A stretch of 64,000 bases of DNA from Castor canadensis (taxonomy: Eukaryota > Chordata > Mammalia > Rodentia > Castoridae), in NCBI RefSeq assembly GCF_047511655.1, contig NC_133397.1, positions 47,072,001-47,136,000 of the forward strand, read 5' to 3'. This document shows positions 55,172 through 64,000 of the stretch, one piece after another. Under the pieces are notes generated by a model that made no database searches, was not told the origin of the DNA, and saw only the letters and a program-made list of their open reading frames with translations. The position numbers and the translations under genes were made by a program. How positions within the stretch are numbered: the first letter of the stretch is position 1; the number at the start of each line of letters is the position of its first letter.

Positions 55172-55714
55172 AAATTTAAATTTGAATTGATTAAAATGTA
55201 AAAGTAAAAGTTCAGTCATTCTAGCCACATTTCAAGTGCTCAATAGCCACATGTGGTCAGTGGCTACCATATTGGGTAGAGTAGGTTGAAAAGATGAAGG
55301 AATGGTGCATGTCGTATGTAATAGGGACAGTTATTAGACATCTAACACTCAGCTTTTCCTTTCTTCATTCTTAGCTGCTAGTTTGCCAAAAGGAGATGTC
55401 AGAAACCGTTTGTTGTTGTTGTTTTAAATTTTAGGTTAGTTCCAACAGTAAAGACTCAGAATTTTATATTTCTGTGTTGAGACAGTTAGAATCAAGCCCT
55501 CTGAAAATATGAAGGTGGCTTTGGTCATCTCATGTCTGAAAGATAAATTGTGCTGAATCCTTTCTCATGGGGAGAGAGAGGGAAAACTTAAAGAGCATAC
55601 AGATGCCTATTTACTTGATGTGATTAGTGATTGTGGGTTGTGAGAAATGAGAAATGAACAACTAATAAAAATGAGATTTACTTTTGAAATGTATTTTTAA
55701 AATTAAAATGGTGT

Positions 55715-55892
55715 TCCGCTGGGCTTTATGGTGGTACACACCTGGAATCCCAGCTCTCAGGAAGCTGAGGCAGAAGGATCTATTAGTCCAAGGCCAGCCT
55801 GGACTACATAGTGAGTTTAAGACCAGCCTGTGCTACCTAGCAAGACTAGGTTTGTTTTGTGTCAAAACAAACAAAATTAAAAAAAAATTAAA
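55715..55892 (+). mobile_element. B1-like SINE with partial internal duplication
   Basis: GCTGGGCTTTATGGTGGTAC, CCAGCTCTCAGGAAGCTGAG, AAGGCCAGCCTGGACTACAT. The GACCAGCCTG…CTAC segment is then repeated (55,801-55,842), as in B1 types that carry an internal quasi-duplication. AAAC-rich tail. Confidence 0.88.
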
Positions 55893-55904
55893 GTGGCATG
55901 CATG

Positions 55905-56730
55905 CAACATAAAGATAACCATCTTAAAGTGAACAATCAGTGGCGTTTCACATATTTACTGTGTTGTTCGGTCACCAACTTTACCTAGTTCCAGAACATT
56001 TCCATCACCCTAAAATAAAACCCCATACCCATCAAGCAGTACACCCCATCTCTCTCTCCTTCCCTCCCTATTTTAGAACCTGGAAGTCACAAGTCTGCTT
56101 TCTGTCTCTATGAATTTACCTATCCACTATATTCCATATAAATGGATCCATACAATATGTGACCTCTTGTATCTGACTTCTTTCACTTACCGTAATACTT
56201 TAAAGTTTCATCCATATTGTAGGATGCATCAGTCCCTCACTCCTATTGTTTATGGATAAACACCTCATTTTATTTACTCAGCCACTGGTAGATATTTGGG
56301 TTGTTCTGCCTGTTGGCTATTGTGAATAGTGCTACCATTAACACTAGCATCTAAGTATTTCCTTGAGTACCTGTTTTCAATTTTGGGGGGGTATATACCC
56401 AGTAATAGAATTTCTGGGTCATATAGTAATCCTACATTTAACTTTTTGAAAGATTTCCACACTTTTTCACAGCAGCTGCACCAATACTTACCATTCTCTG
56501 CTTTTTTTTTTTTAAATTAAAGTGGGTTTCTAATGAGTGGTATCTTATTGTGGCTTTGATTTGCATTTCCCTAATAACTAATGAGGTTGAACATATTTTC
56601 ATGTGTTTGTCATTTGTGTATCTCCTTTGGAGATAGATACATTCAGGTCCTTTGAGCATCTCTGAATTGGATTATCTTTCTGTTATTGGGTCATAAGAGT
56701 TCTGTCTTGGTTTTGGATGCTAACCCTTGT
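55905..56730 (-). mobile_element. Old L1 (L1M-type) ORF2 3' end and 3'UTR, antisense
   Basis: Antisense L1M wording over about 820 bases: GTTCCAGAACATTTCCATCA, CTTTCTGTCTCTATGAATTT, AAATGGATCCATACAATATG, GGCTATTGTGAATAGTGCTA (56,316-56,335), GGTATATACCCAGTAATAGA (56,389-56,408), TCTAATGAGTGGTATCTTAT. The T run at 56,503-56,513 is internal. No usable frame. Confidence 0.93.
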
Positions 56731-57255
56731 CAAAGCACTCCAAAAACTGGAAAGCACTCAATAGTTGCTACTTGTGATCTTTATTACTGTTATTAGGTTA
56801 AATTTGTAGATGCTTCAATAGAAAGCTGAGACTACTGTGGTCATTTTACAAATATTATTTCTGTATGTTTAGATGTCCATATTCAAATTTATAATTATAC
56901 ATACCTCTTGTTTATTGATTCATTATATCCCTACTAGAATGAAAAATATATGAAGGAGTGTTTTTGTTTTGTTTTGTTTATTTACCCTTTGCCCTGCTAC
57001 TCTATTTAATAACCTAGAACAGTATAAGATGTGTACTTCTTGAATAAATGAAAGAATGAATTACTTATAAAGCAGTAAATGTGTTATTAGTGCTTGGAAA
57101 GTATTTATTTAGGATAAGAATAAACATAAAAGCCTTTAAGTTTTCTTAGTACAAAATTTATAAATGTGAATCCTTAGATAAAACATTTTGATTTTGAGGA
57201 AACTTGCCAGACTAATTCAACACTAAAGGGAAGAGAGGATTAGAAGTAAGTAGAA
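56731..57255. other. Non-coding stretch
   Basis: Possible MIR 3' trace at 56,740-56,815 (AAAGCACTCAATAGTTGC). The rest is AT-rich, nothing recognised. Confidence 0.4.
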
Positions 57256-57259
57256 ATGA

Positions 57260-57425
57260 AAGTCAGGCATGGTGGCTCAAACCTATAATCCCAGTACAGG
57301 AGAGGCTGACAAAGGAGGATCATGAGTTTGAGGCCAGCATGAGCTACAAAGCAAATTAGAAGCTAGCCTGTAGTTCATTGTGAGACCTCTAAAAAAAAAA
57401 AAAAGAAAGAAAGAAAAGGAAAAAG
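57260..57425 (+). mobile_element. B1-like SINE
   Basis: AAGTCAGGCATGGTGGCTCA, TATAATCCCAGTACAGGAGA, GAGGCCAGCATGAGCTACAA, partial quasi-duplication (AGAAGCTAGCCTGTAGTTCA), GTGAGACCTC and an A/GAAA tail. Confidence 0.92.
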
Positions 57426-58060
57426 GAAGTAAAGAGAAATTGAAAAAATTTATTCAAACTTAAACAATCTGTTCTTTTTTTTCTTTGTAAATATGCACTT
57501 TATTCTGTGCCATATTGAATTCTCACAAAGGATTTTCTGAATAAAACTAAAAAATAAATATGTTCACCATAAGCAAGAATTAAATAATCTGTTCTGATTT
57601 TAAAGTCACTTTAATAAAAGATGGGCTCTTATTGTAAGGAAATAATAAAAGTATTATTCTTTCTTTTCTAAATAAAACAGGTTGTAGCAGACCATCCTAT
57701 TGTTTACCAAGATCTTGTTTCCGATAGCCATGTGACTTGTTTTGGCAAATGAAATGGTGAGAGGGAACCAGGTGGAAGTTCTTGCTTGTACGTAACCATC
57801 AATCACACTCTTTCCTTAGGAGGGAGATTACAGAAGCACTCTTTAATGTGGAGGTACCATAAGATTAAATAAGCATTCAAGAAGGCTGAGCTGACACATA
57901 GAAAACAGCTCTACCCATTGAGCCTCTTAGAACTAGCCTTGACTTTATAAAGCAATAAATTAACCTTTGCTGACTTGGGAACCTGTGTGTTACACTGAGA
58001 TTTGGGGGTATAAACATAGTTAATAGTTTCTAATATATATGCTAATGAAATTTTTCCCTT
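57426..58060. other. Non-coding stretch; possible old repeat 57,715-58,010
   Basis: GATAGCCATGTGACTTGTTT, then TGGCAAATGAAATGGTGAGA, and an ending ACTGAGATTTGGGGGTATAA read like an old mammalian LTR-type or LINE repeat in sense orientation. Not named. Nothing else recognised. Confidence 0.4.
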
Positions 58061-58076
58061 ACATTTTTAAAGTCTC

Positions 58077-58173
58077 TTTTTAATTATTGTTGTACTGGGG
58101 GTACATTGTGACATTTTACCAGAGTTCTTACAGTATATCATAATTGAATTCACCCCCTCCATCATTCTCCTTC
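58077..58173 (-). mobile_element. Short L1 3' end, antisense
   Basis: TTTAATTATTGTTGTACTGG, GGTACATTGTGACATTTTAC, GTATATCATAATTGAATTCA, CCCCCTCCATCATTCTCC: the reverse complement of the element at 42,388-42,512, with a slightly longer A side. Candidate target copies CCTTACATTTTT (58057-58068) and CTTTACATTTTG (58174-58185) share TTACATTTT. Confidence 0.82.
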
Positions 58174-58185
58174 CTTTACATTTTG

Positions 58186-59000
58186 AATGGAAGTTAAAAT
58201 GGCAATTTACATCTGCAAAAAATTTTGTAATAAAGTACTATTTCTTTGGAAGAAATATGCCATATATAATCACAGGGTTTTAAAAATGGAAAGGAATATG
58301 TTACAAACATGAGATTAATAAATTCTAAGTTCCTTTAAATCAACCTTGATTCCAATGTGAAGATAAACATAAACAAAACTGCTTCTGAGCCATTTGGAAC
58401 TAGATTCTGAGTCCCCATCACCACTAACTTGAAGCTTTAAATCTTTTTCTAGATTTGTTTTGCCTTTCACAGAGATGTCTTCTCCTAGTAATCTCTCCAG
58501 ATTTAGATTTAGGCTCTCCTGGCTGATTTTTTTTTTTTTTCCACCAAAGGAAAAGAATTTGAAACTGTGAGGCAGGTATTTATGGCGAAACTTTGAATCC
58601 TTGTCTTTCACATTTTGGAATAATTGCTGGTACGTCAGTAAAGCACTAAGGTTGTGTGTGGCCCTCCATTTTGAAGAAAACTTAAAAAACCTAAGTGGGA
58701 GTGGAGTGGGGAGGGGGAGGTGAGTCATCTGTCAGATGGTTTATTTAAGTACCGTTATCTGTGATAAAGGAAGCATTTAGGAATCACCATTTCAGCATAG
58801 CAGTGGAAGAATTTAAAGTGAACCACTGCCCAGTTGTTTTCTTTGGTAATCCATTATTAACATTGTGGGTGGGGAGGTGCTGGGGGCCAAGGTGGGGAGT
58901 GGGGGTAGGGAACCTGTGAAAGAGAAACAACTTTCATTTCTAGTGAAATGACCATTCATTTCATTTCTAGAGCATGACCTCATGAGAGTCGCAGCTTCCA
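58186..59000. other. Non-coding stretch upstream of the CpG island
   Basis: No gene or nameable repeat. It contains the G-run cluster at 58,867-58,910. The 137-codon minus frame (58,315-58,728) has no family match. Confidence 0.45.
58867..58910 (+). repeat. G-quadruplex-type G-run cluster
   Basis: Six G runs (3, 4, 5, 4, 5 and 3) in 44 bases, loops of 1-7 bases: GGGTGGGG, then AGGTGCT, GGGGG, CCAAGGT, GGGG, AGT, GGGGG, TA, GGG. It meets the usual G4 pattern on the plus strand. It is about 1.6 kb upstream of the proposed first exon. Confidence 0.85.
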
Positions 59001-59004
59001 TATT

Positions 59005-59155
59005 GATTCTGTTCAATTCAACCCAACAAATATTTTTTGAGCATCTTCTCAGCACTGGCTATACAGTGAGCTAATAGACAAAGCAAAAACAAAACAAAAC
59101 AAAAAAACCCAAAACAAATAGACAACGAGCTCTGCCCTTGGGGAATTTCTGGATG
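59005..59155 (-). mobile_element. L2 LINE 3' end, antisense
   Basis: TTCAATTCAACCCAACAAAT, TTTTGAGCATCTTCTCAGCA, CTGGCTATACAGTGAGCTAA, then after an AAAC-rich stretch CTGCCCTTGGGGAATTTC: antisense L2 3' end. Confidence 0.75.
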
Positions 59156-59159
59156 CATT

Positions 59160-59810
59160 CATCAACCTTCTGAGAAAAACATGAAATTATTTGCTTTCCT
59201 CAATTTTATCACATATGTCAAAAGTACACACTAGTACAAACGTTTGAACTAATGAAGACTTAAAAAGAAGAATCATCTTCAGTTTGCTATGATAATTTAG
59301 TTTTGTTTTTAAATATTTATTTTAAAAACACATGCAAAAATATAAATCCATCAGGTCGGGTTCTGTCAATTTGAGCTCTAAGCATAATCCGAGCTATTTA
59401 ACTGTACTGTATTTCTGGTTTTTATCCAAGAGATCAGATCTTTAGGGAAGAAAGGCCTGGGACTTTCTCAACCAAGAAGGGCCCCCTTCCCTCTGAAAAC
59501 CCAGTGCTGCGTTGGGCACCTTACAGAACCAGAGAAAGTCAATTTCTCCAGACTCTCTTTTCTAAAGAGGTTTCTAATCGTGGTCGTGGTGATTCACCAT
59601 CTTTTCTTCCAAATAGTAGCGGTTTTCAGAATTTCTGCTGGGCCTGGGGGCTGTCGGGCTGGGCCAGCTGTTTGGAAAGAGGCGCTGGCACTGGACAGAA
59701 TCTCTGGGAATCGTGGAGTCCCTTTCCGAGAATGCGGGAAGGGGAGAATGCAAATCCTCAAGCCAACTCGGAGGCCTCCGCCGAGTGTCCTGGGGAGGGC
59801 ACCTGGTCTC
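59160..59810. other. AT-rich to GC-rich transition
   Basis: AT-rich, repeat-poor to about 59,440 (a possible conserved non-coding stretch, untested), then rising GC. No exon recognised. Confidence 0.4.
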
Positions 59811-60473
59811 AGGTTCAAGTTGAGCTGTGTTGGGGCGGGGCGGGAGTCGGCCAAACCACTCTGTTCCCAGCTACCCGCCCGGAGAAAAGGCGTAAAGCGC
59901 TTGCGATGGAGGAATACGTTAACCTGACTCTCAGCGCCCAAGGTTTCCCTCCGAGAGGTCAAAGCCATCCTTCTCCATGCTGGGCGGAACCCACAGGGCA
60001 TCATCACCCAGATGTAAAACCAACCAAACAAATAACGCTCCCCAACCTGCCTAAGCCCGGTCCCCACCGCGTTCTACACGCAAACATCGCGGGCGAAAAG
60101 AGGCTACACAAGTCACGAAGAAAATTAGGCTGCCCTTTTCCATGGCGATAATCGAATTAGCCGCAAATTAAACGTGAAATTGGCTCTCGCTGGCTGTGGG
60201 GACAAAGCCCCCATTGTCCTTTTGCTCGGGTGGTGGCGGCGACAGCAGCAGTGCCCACCCCACCCGGGAACAAAGTCCGGGGCTGGGCTGGGGCAGAGCC
60301 TCGCTAGGGAGAGCGCGAGCGCGCCGGAGGGTCGGCCCTGGCGCAGAGCCCGCGCCGGGTGGGCGACAGCGGGGCTTCGGGGCTGCGGGCAGCGGCGGGG
60401 AGCCGGCGAGGAGGAGGGACCGAGCGGGGAGAGGGCGGGAGAAGCGCAGGGAGGAGGGGAGGAGGGCACGGGA

Positions 60474-60489
60474 GCGCGTGCGCGCGCGC
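60474..60489. promoter_or_regulatory. NRF1-type site in an alternating GC run
   Basis: GCGCGTGCGCGCGCGC: 16 bases of perfect purine-pyrimidine alternation, so Z-DNA-prone. The minus strand reads CGCGCACGCGC, matching the core of the NRF1 consensus YGCGCAYGCGC (final R not matched). NRF1 sites are typical of TATA-less CpG-island promoters. It lies about 100-150 bases upstream of the proposed exon. Confidence 0.6.
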
Positions 60490-60599
60490 CCGCAGTCGGA
60501 GCTCGCACCGCGCCGCGCCCGCGCGCTCCGTCGTCTCCCCGCCCCTCGCCCCCTCCGGCCCGCTGTCTCCTCCTCCTCTCCCGCCCCCCGCGCGCCCGC

Positions 60600-60841
60600 C
60601 CAGCCCCCGGAATCAGTGCAGCTGTTGCCGTGCAGGCTGCGGATTCCTCCAGTCCCTCCCTCGGCCGCCTCTCCTCCCGGAGCGAGCGCGCAACCCCGCG
60701 CAGCAGCGCCCACCGGTCCCGTCCTGTGAGCCCCGGCCCCAGCCGCGGACAGCCCCGCGGAGTCACCTCCCGGCCCACCCGCCCGGCCGCCGAGGAGCGG
60801 GAGGAGGACGGGACCCCGGCGCCCCCACCCCATCCCTAGAG
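60600..60841 (+). other. Probable non-coding first exon (5'UTR), gene unknown
   Basis: The right edge is defined by CCCTAGAG|GTAGGTCGG, a good U1-type donor (AG|GTAGGT; GT at 60842-60843), inside the CpG island. The left edge (transcription start) is a guess. I place it near the end of the GC-box/NRF1 zone, where the sequence turns to mixed CAG/TCC text (GAATCAGTGCAGCTGTTGCC, 60,611-60,630). No ATG-led frame with a recognisable protein crosses the donor, so the exon is probably untranslated and the coding part lies past 64,000. The open frames 60,359-61,240 and 60,174-60,839 have biased Arg/Pro/Gly/Ala content expected of GC-rich DNA. I do not recognise the gene. Confidence 0.5.
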
Positions 60842-61149
60842 GTAGGTCGGGGGGCCTCGAGGCAGGAAGATGCCAACTCACTGGGGCTCCCGGGCAGGCT
60901 CCGCAGCGGCGGCGGCCGGCCGAGGGAGGAGGGGCGCGGGCCCACGGGCGGAGGACGCCGCTGCCCTGCGCCCAGAGCGGCGTGGGGGCGGGGAGGCTGC
61001 GGAGCCCGGGCGGGGCGGCGCGGGGAGCCTGGGTCCCCAGTGCTTATTATTGATATTGGGGTGATGCGGTGCGAGGGGCGGGGGCTCCGCAGTGAGGCGG
61101 CCCCATTCCCTGCGCAGCACAGCCGATTCCTCCTCCTTCTTTCCGACAG

Positions 61150-61516
61150 GGCGCAGAGGCCCCCGACGCGGGGGTGGGTGCGGAGTGAGCAGCTCCGAGG
61201 GGATATTTTCTGGTGCCCTCCCCTCCGACCAGAGAGCTGAGAGCGGGGGTGGCGTTGACAGAGCCGGGCTCAGCGCGTAACGGTACTGGGGATGCGGCCA
61301 GGCGTGGTCCCCACTGCGCTGCGCTGCAGCTGAGCCGGAGGCGGCGGCCGCACGGCCCCCTCCCGCCGCTCGCCCCATCCCCGCGCTTGCCGCCCCCTCC
61401 CGCGCGGCCCCCCGCCTTCGCTGCCGGCCCTCTTCTCCCAGGGCTGGGCGCGAGCTGCCCGGGGCGCCGAGCTGCCGCTGTGCCCTCCCTCCAGCCCTGC
61501 ACCGGGTCTTCAACAG
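61150..61516 (+). other. Possible alternative exon in the CpG island
   Basis: A pyrimidine tract ending in an AG (TCCTCCTTCTTTCCGACAG, AG at 61148-61149) and a donor-like CAACAG|GTTTGT (GT at 61517-61518) bracket about 367 GC-rich bases. The donor side could equally be the end of an alternative first exon starting within the island. No recognisable coding frame. Weak evidence: such pairs arise by chance in GC-rich sequence. Confidence 0.22.
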
Positions 61517-62200
61517 GTTTGTACCCGCGCGGGGACACTCCGGGCCTGCTTAGGGAGGTGGGCTGGAAGCCTCCACGGCGTCACCCCTCACACCACGCCC
61601 GCGGCCCTCTTTTTGGGGGAGCCTTCCCTTTGTTTTTGTGATAGGAAAGGTGCCAGGTGCTGCCATCAATGGGGGGGGATTAGTACACAAACCGTTTTCC
61701 ATTATTTTTTCCAATCCAAAGCCAAACCAGGTGGTGAGGAAGAGGGTGCGTATCGGGGGTGCCTCAGCGCAAGAGAAAAATGGATTCTCCGGGTTTATTT
61801 GGGCGGGGATGTGCGTTTTTGGCAAGATGGATGGCTCACGGTGCCCTCGCCGTGATGCAGCACAATGCAGCAGTATCGCAGCCTCCCCTGGTTGTCGCTG
61901 GCGGGGCTTGGCACGGCCACTCGGCGCCTGCGGCCCCCGCCCGGCCCCACCCAGACCCGGGGCTGCCCTTGGCCGGCGCCTGGAGCTGCTGCTACCTTTC
62001 ATGCTGCTTCAGCTGGACGTGGCGTCCTGAGGACCAGGTCACCCAGGCGTAAGGGAGCCTTGTCTTTGGGAGTGACCCCTCCTGCCCTGCCTGTTGGCTG
62101 TGCTCAGGCAAAGGGGCGCCCTGTAGCGCTAATGCAGGCCAGCGCAGGCCTGCGGGTGCGGGCGGGAGTCTGATCAGCGACCAGGGACCCGAGCCTGAGG

Positions 62201-63715
62201 AAGGGAAGGGAGGGGCTGCAGAGGATGGTCAGGGTGTGCGGAGGCAGTGGTGCATCTGTGTGGGAGTCGCAGCTTCTCTGTCCATACCCCATCATCTCTC
62301 CCCCAATATCCCCCAGCTGGGCATCGATTTCTTCATTTGTGAAAAGTTGGTGTTTATTAATTAGACCTTCACCGCCATGACATTACAGTCCTTCGTCTGT
62401 CTTTGCTCAGCACTAAAAATTGATTTCTCCTATAGGAAACCATATTTAAAAGAAATGACTAATTCTGGTTCTTGTGATTTAGAGAACATTTATAAAAATT
62501 TCAGCAATCGGTTGCTTTAAAGATAATTTACGTTTTTGATGTATAGTAAATAGTTCTTTTAATCTGTTTTTGCTTTTGTTTCATCCTTTTTCTGCAAGTC
62601 AAGTACAATCACATATTTAGATTCTTTATTAAAGATTATTAGGTAAATGGATGTTATGATGAATGGTAAATTGGTATTCAGACGTATTTATGCAGATCGT
62701 CAAGTCTCTAGGCATGACTATGGGATTATGATGGTACAGCCTGCATTTATGTTTGTTTATATGTACTTTTTGTATACATATTTTTTACAGATGTGGTTGG
62801 GAGGGGATTGACAAGGGCAGACCACCACCACCTCTGTGGCTGGTTATCTGGTCAGGAGATGGTTCCCAATGTTATCTAGTCTCCGCTAGTACACAGGAAA
62901 CATCCCTTCAAAATGCGTTTCTATATTTTACTTACTCAGTGTGAGATGGCAAATGTCATCCCAGGCTCTTCTAGAAGAGCAAAAAGGGAAATTTCAGAAT
63001 GCTAACTGGAAGGGAAGGAAGGGAAGGTCAGCGTTCCAGAGCCAAGGGCAGGCCTGCTTTTATTTATTTATTGAGTCTCTGAGGAGTCCCAGTGGTGCAG
63101 TAGAACTGCTTGTAGATTGTGTGGATTATGTGCAGTGCTTTCAGTTTCTCTAATACGAGTCTATTAAAATGTGGAACTTTTTGAATTTGGGCTTCACTGT
63201 TTATATAAAAGTGTGTTGGCCAAAGGTTTTTAAAGAATTGTTTGAGTGGATTATCCAGACCTGTCGGATTTACTGTGTTGTAAGAAATGTCCTTTGTTGA
63301 TGTCCCAGGAGGTTGACTGACACACCAGGTGCAGAACTCTGTTAAGCTCTTTGTCACTGTCGTCCCTGGAATGACCAAAACTTTCATGGGAGGAGACAGT
63401 GGGTATTCGAACTGTGAAGTAAATGCTGTCCCTTGGTCTTCTTCCCCAGTCAAGGCTTTCTAGGGGGAGGATCTCCTGTGTGCCACTAGTAACAACTCTG
63501 TGATGTTGTAGGAGTGAGAAGACCTCACTCTCCACTTGTGACCTGTCCTCTGCATTGGCAGTTTCCTGGAAGAGTTTATTCAATTACTTTGTCTTGATGT
63601 ACTAAAGTATGACTTTCCATGTGGAAGTACTATTTTGAGATGGAAGGATAGACATGATGAGTGGAAATCATCTTGTGGTTTTTACTGAAATAATTTTAAT
63701 CTTTTCATTTTAAGA
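62201..63715. other. AT-rich sequence after the island, presumed intron 1
   Basis: GC content drops sharply near 62,330. No SINE or LINE wording is visible to 63,715, which is unusual for this window, and no exon is recognised. The 129- and 110-codon minus frames (63,064-63,583) overlap each other and lack motifs. Low repeat content beside a CpG-island promoter often goes with conserved non-coding sequence, untested here. Confidence 0.45.
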
Positions 63716-63721
63716 GCTTAC

Positions 63722-63842
63722 TTATTTTTGAGAGGGGTTGCCTTGTGTTGCCGAGGCTGGTCTCAAACTCATGGGTTCAAGTAATTCTTCCACTTCAACT
63801 CCTGAACGAGACCATAGGCTGATGCCACCATGCCTGCTAAAA
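63722..63842 (-). mobile_element. B1/Alu-like SINE, antisense, diverged
   Basis: GGGGTTGCCTTGTGTTGCCG, AGGCTGGTCTCAAACTCATG, GGTTCAAGTAATTCTTCCAC, GGCTGATGCCACCATGCCTG: an antisense 7SL-derived monomer. Its GTGTTGCC…GGCTGGTCTC wording is older and less B1-specific than the others. Confidence 0.8.
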
Positions 63843-64000
63843 GCATATTTTTTAGAGATAATCTTGACTCCTCATTTTAAATTTTTACTACTGTTTATTT
63901 TTTACATACAGTGATGTGATGCTCCTTTAATTATGTTGGTCCCTGATCAATATCTTTGTTGTAATTGGGTTTTATTTCATGCCCTGTGGATTTCCTTCTG

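Larger units (their letters stand above)
59815..62200. promoter_or_regulatory. CpG island / promoter region
   Basis: An abrupt change to high GC with CpG dinucleotides at high density, strongest from about 60,200 to 61,530, while the preceding 59 kb is AT-rich with rare CpG. GC-box (Sp1-type) motifs such as GGGCGGGAG occur near 60,433-60,441 and GGGGCGGGG at 60,985-60,993. I see no TATA box near the likely start. CpG islands of this size in mammals nearly always mark a promoter, often of a broadly expressed or developmental gene. Transcription to the right is favoured by the splice donor at 60,841/60,842. A divergent leftward transcript is possible but unsupported. Large open frames on both strands here follow from base composition. 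Confidence 0.9.

Noticed and set aside
59504-60151. 215-codon plus-strand frame upstream of the island core
   Set aside because: It overlaps a 157-codon frame on the other strand and a 115-codon frame on the same strand. No motif, no exon-like boundaries; probably composition.
60100-60881. A divergent leftward gene from the CpG island
   Set aside because: Possible in principle, but I found no convincing donor-bounded exon or coding frame reading left, so it is not annotated.
60125-61538. Several 140-290 codon open frames on both strands in the CpG island
   Set aside because: They overlap on all frames, are dominated by Arg, Pro, Gly and Ala, run across the best splice donor, and match no family I know. 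GC-rich DNA has few stop codons, so such frames are expected.
1-64000. CRISPR arrays, operons, phage or plasmid features
   Set aside because: No regularly spaced repeats and no bacterial gene structure; repeat content is plainly mammalian.

Overview
This is nuclear DNA from a placental mammal, very probably a rodent. It has no bacterial-style gene density and no recognisable protein-coding exon, and it is full of interspersed repeats of several ages: 7SL-derived B1-like SINEs, tRNA/ID-like SINEs, young and old L1, L2, MIR and MaLR LTRs. The joined B1-plus-ID SINEs and the L1 3' end (antisense polypyrimidine block next to TTCATATGTGCATACA) look like Castorimorpha, with beaver (Castor) my best guess. 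That species call comes from remembered repeat style, not from a search. Layout: positions 1 to about 59,800 are an AT-rich intergenic or intronic desert made of repeats separated by unplaced sequence. The main blocks are a MaLR provirus remnant with a 3' LTR (about 2,840-4,341), a SINE and a 5'-truncated L1 side by side (4,690-6,550), an ID element whose tail has become a 267-base pure purine tract (19,450-19,811), a second L1 3' end (21,150-21,706), L2/MIR/old-L1 patches through 22-35 kb, a second MaLR-like LTR (45,024-45,405), a SINE pile-up with a nested insertion (50,434-51,003), and a SINE/old-L1 cluster at 53.6-57.4 kb. From about 59.8 to 62.2 kb composition changes sharply to a large CpG island with GC boxes and an NRF1-type site. 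It ends its best first-exon candidate with a good splice donor (AG|GTAGGT at 60,841/60,842). I read this as a TATA-less CpG-island promoter firing rightwards (+), with a non-coding first exon and the gene body beyond the window. I cannot name the gene. After 62.2 kb the sequence returns to AT-rich, presumed first intron, with one B1-like SINE near the right end. The best candidate for something little described is a three-part SINE (7SL-7SL-tRNA-A tail). It is present in at least four copies, and two of these (1,035-1,383 and 53,649-53,957) carry target-site duplications around the whole trimer, so it moved as one unit. Two-part (7SL-tRNA) relatives occur at three loci, also with duplications. 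Long open frames in the window are almost all antisense to repeats, low-complexity, or products of GC-rich composition, and are not annotated as genes. Percent identities, ages and exact family names would need a repeat-library search that I could not run.
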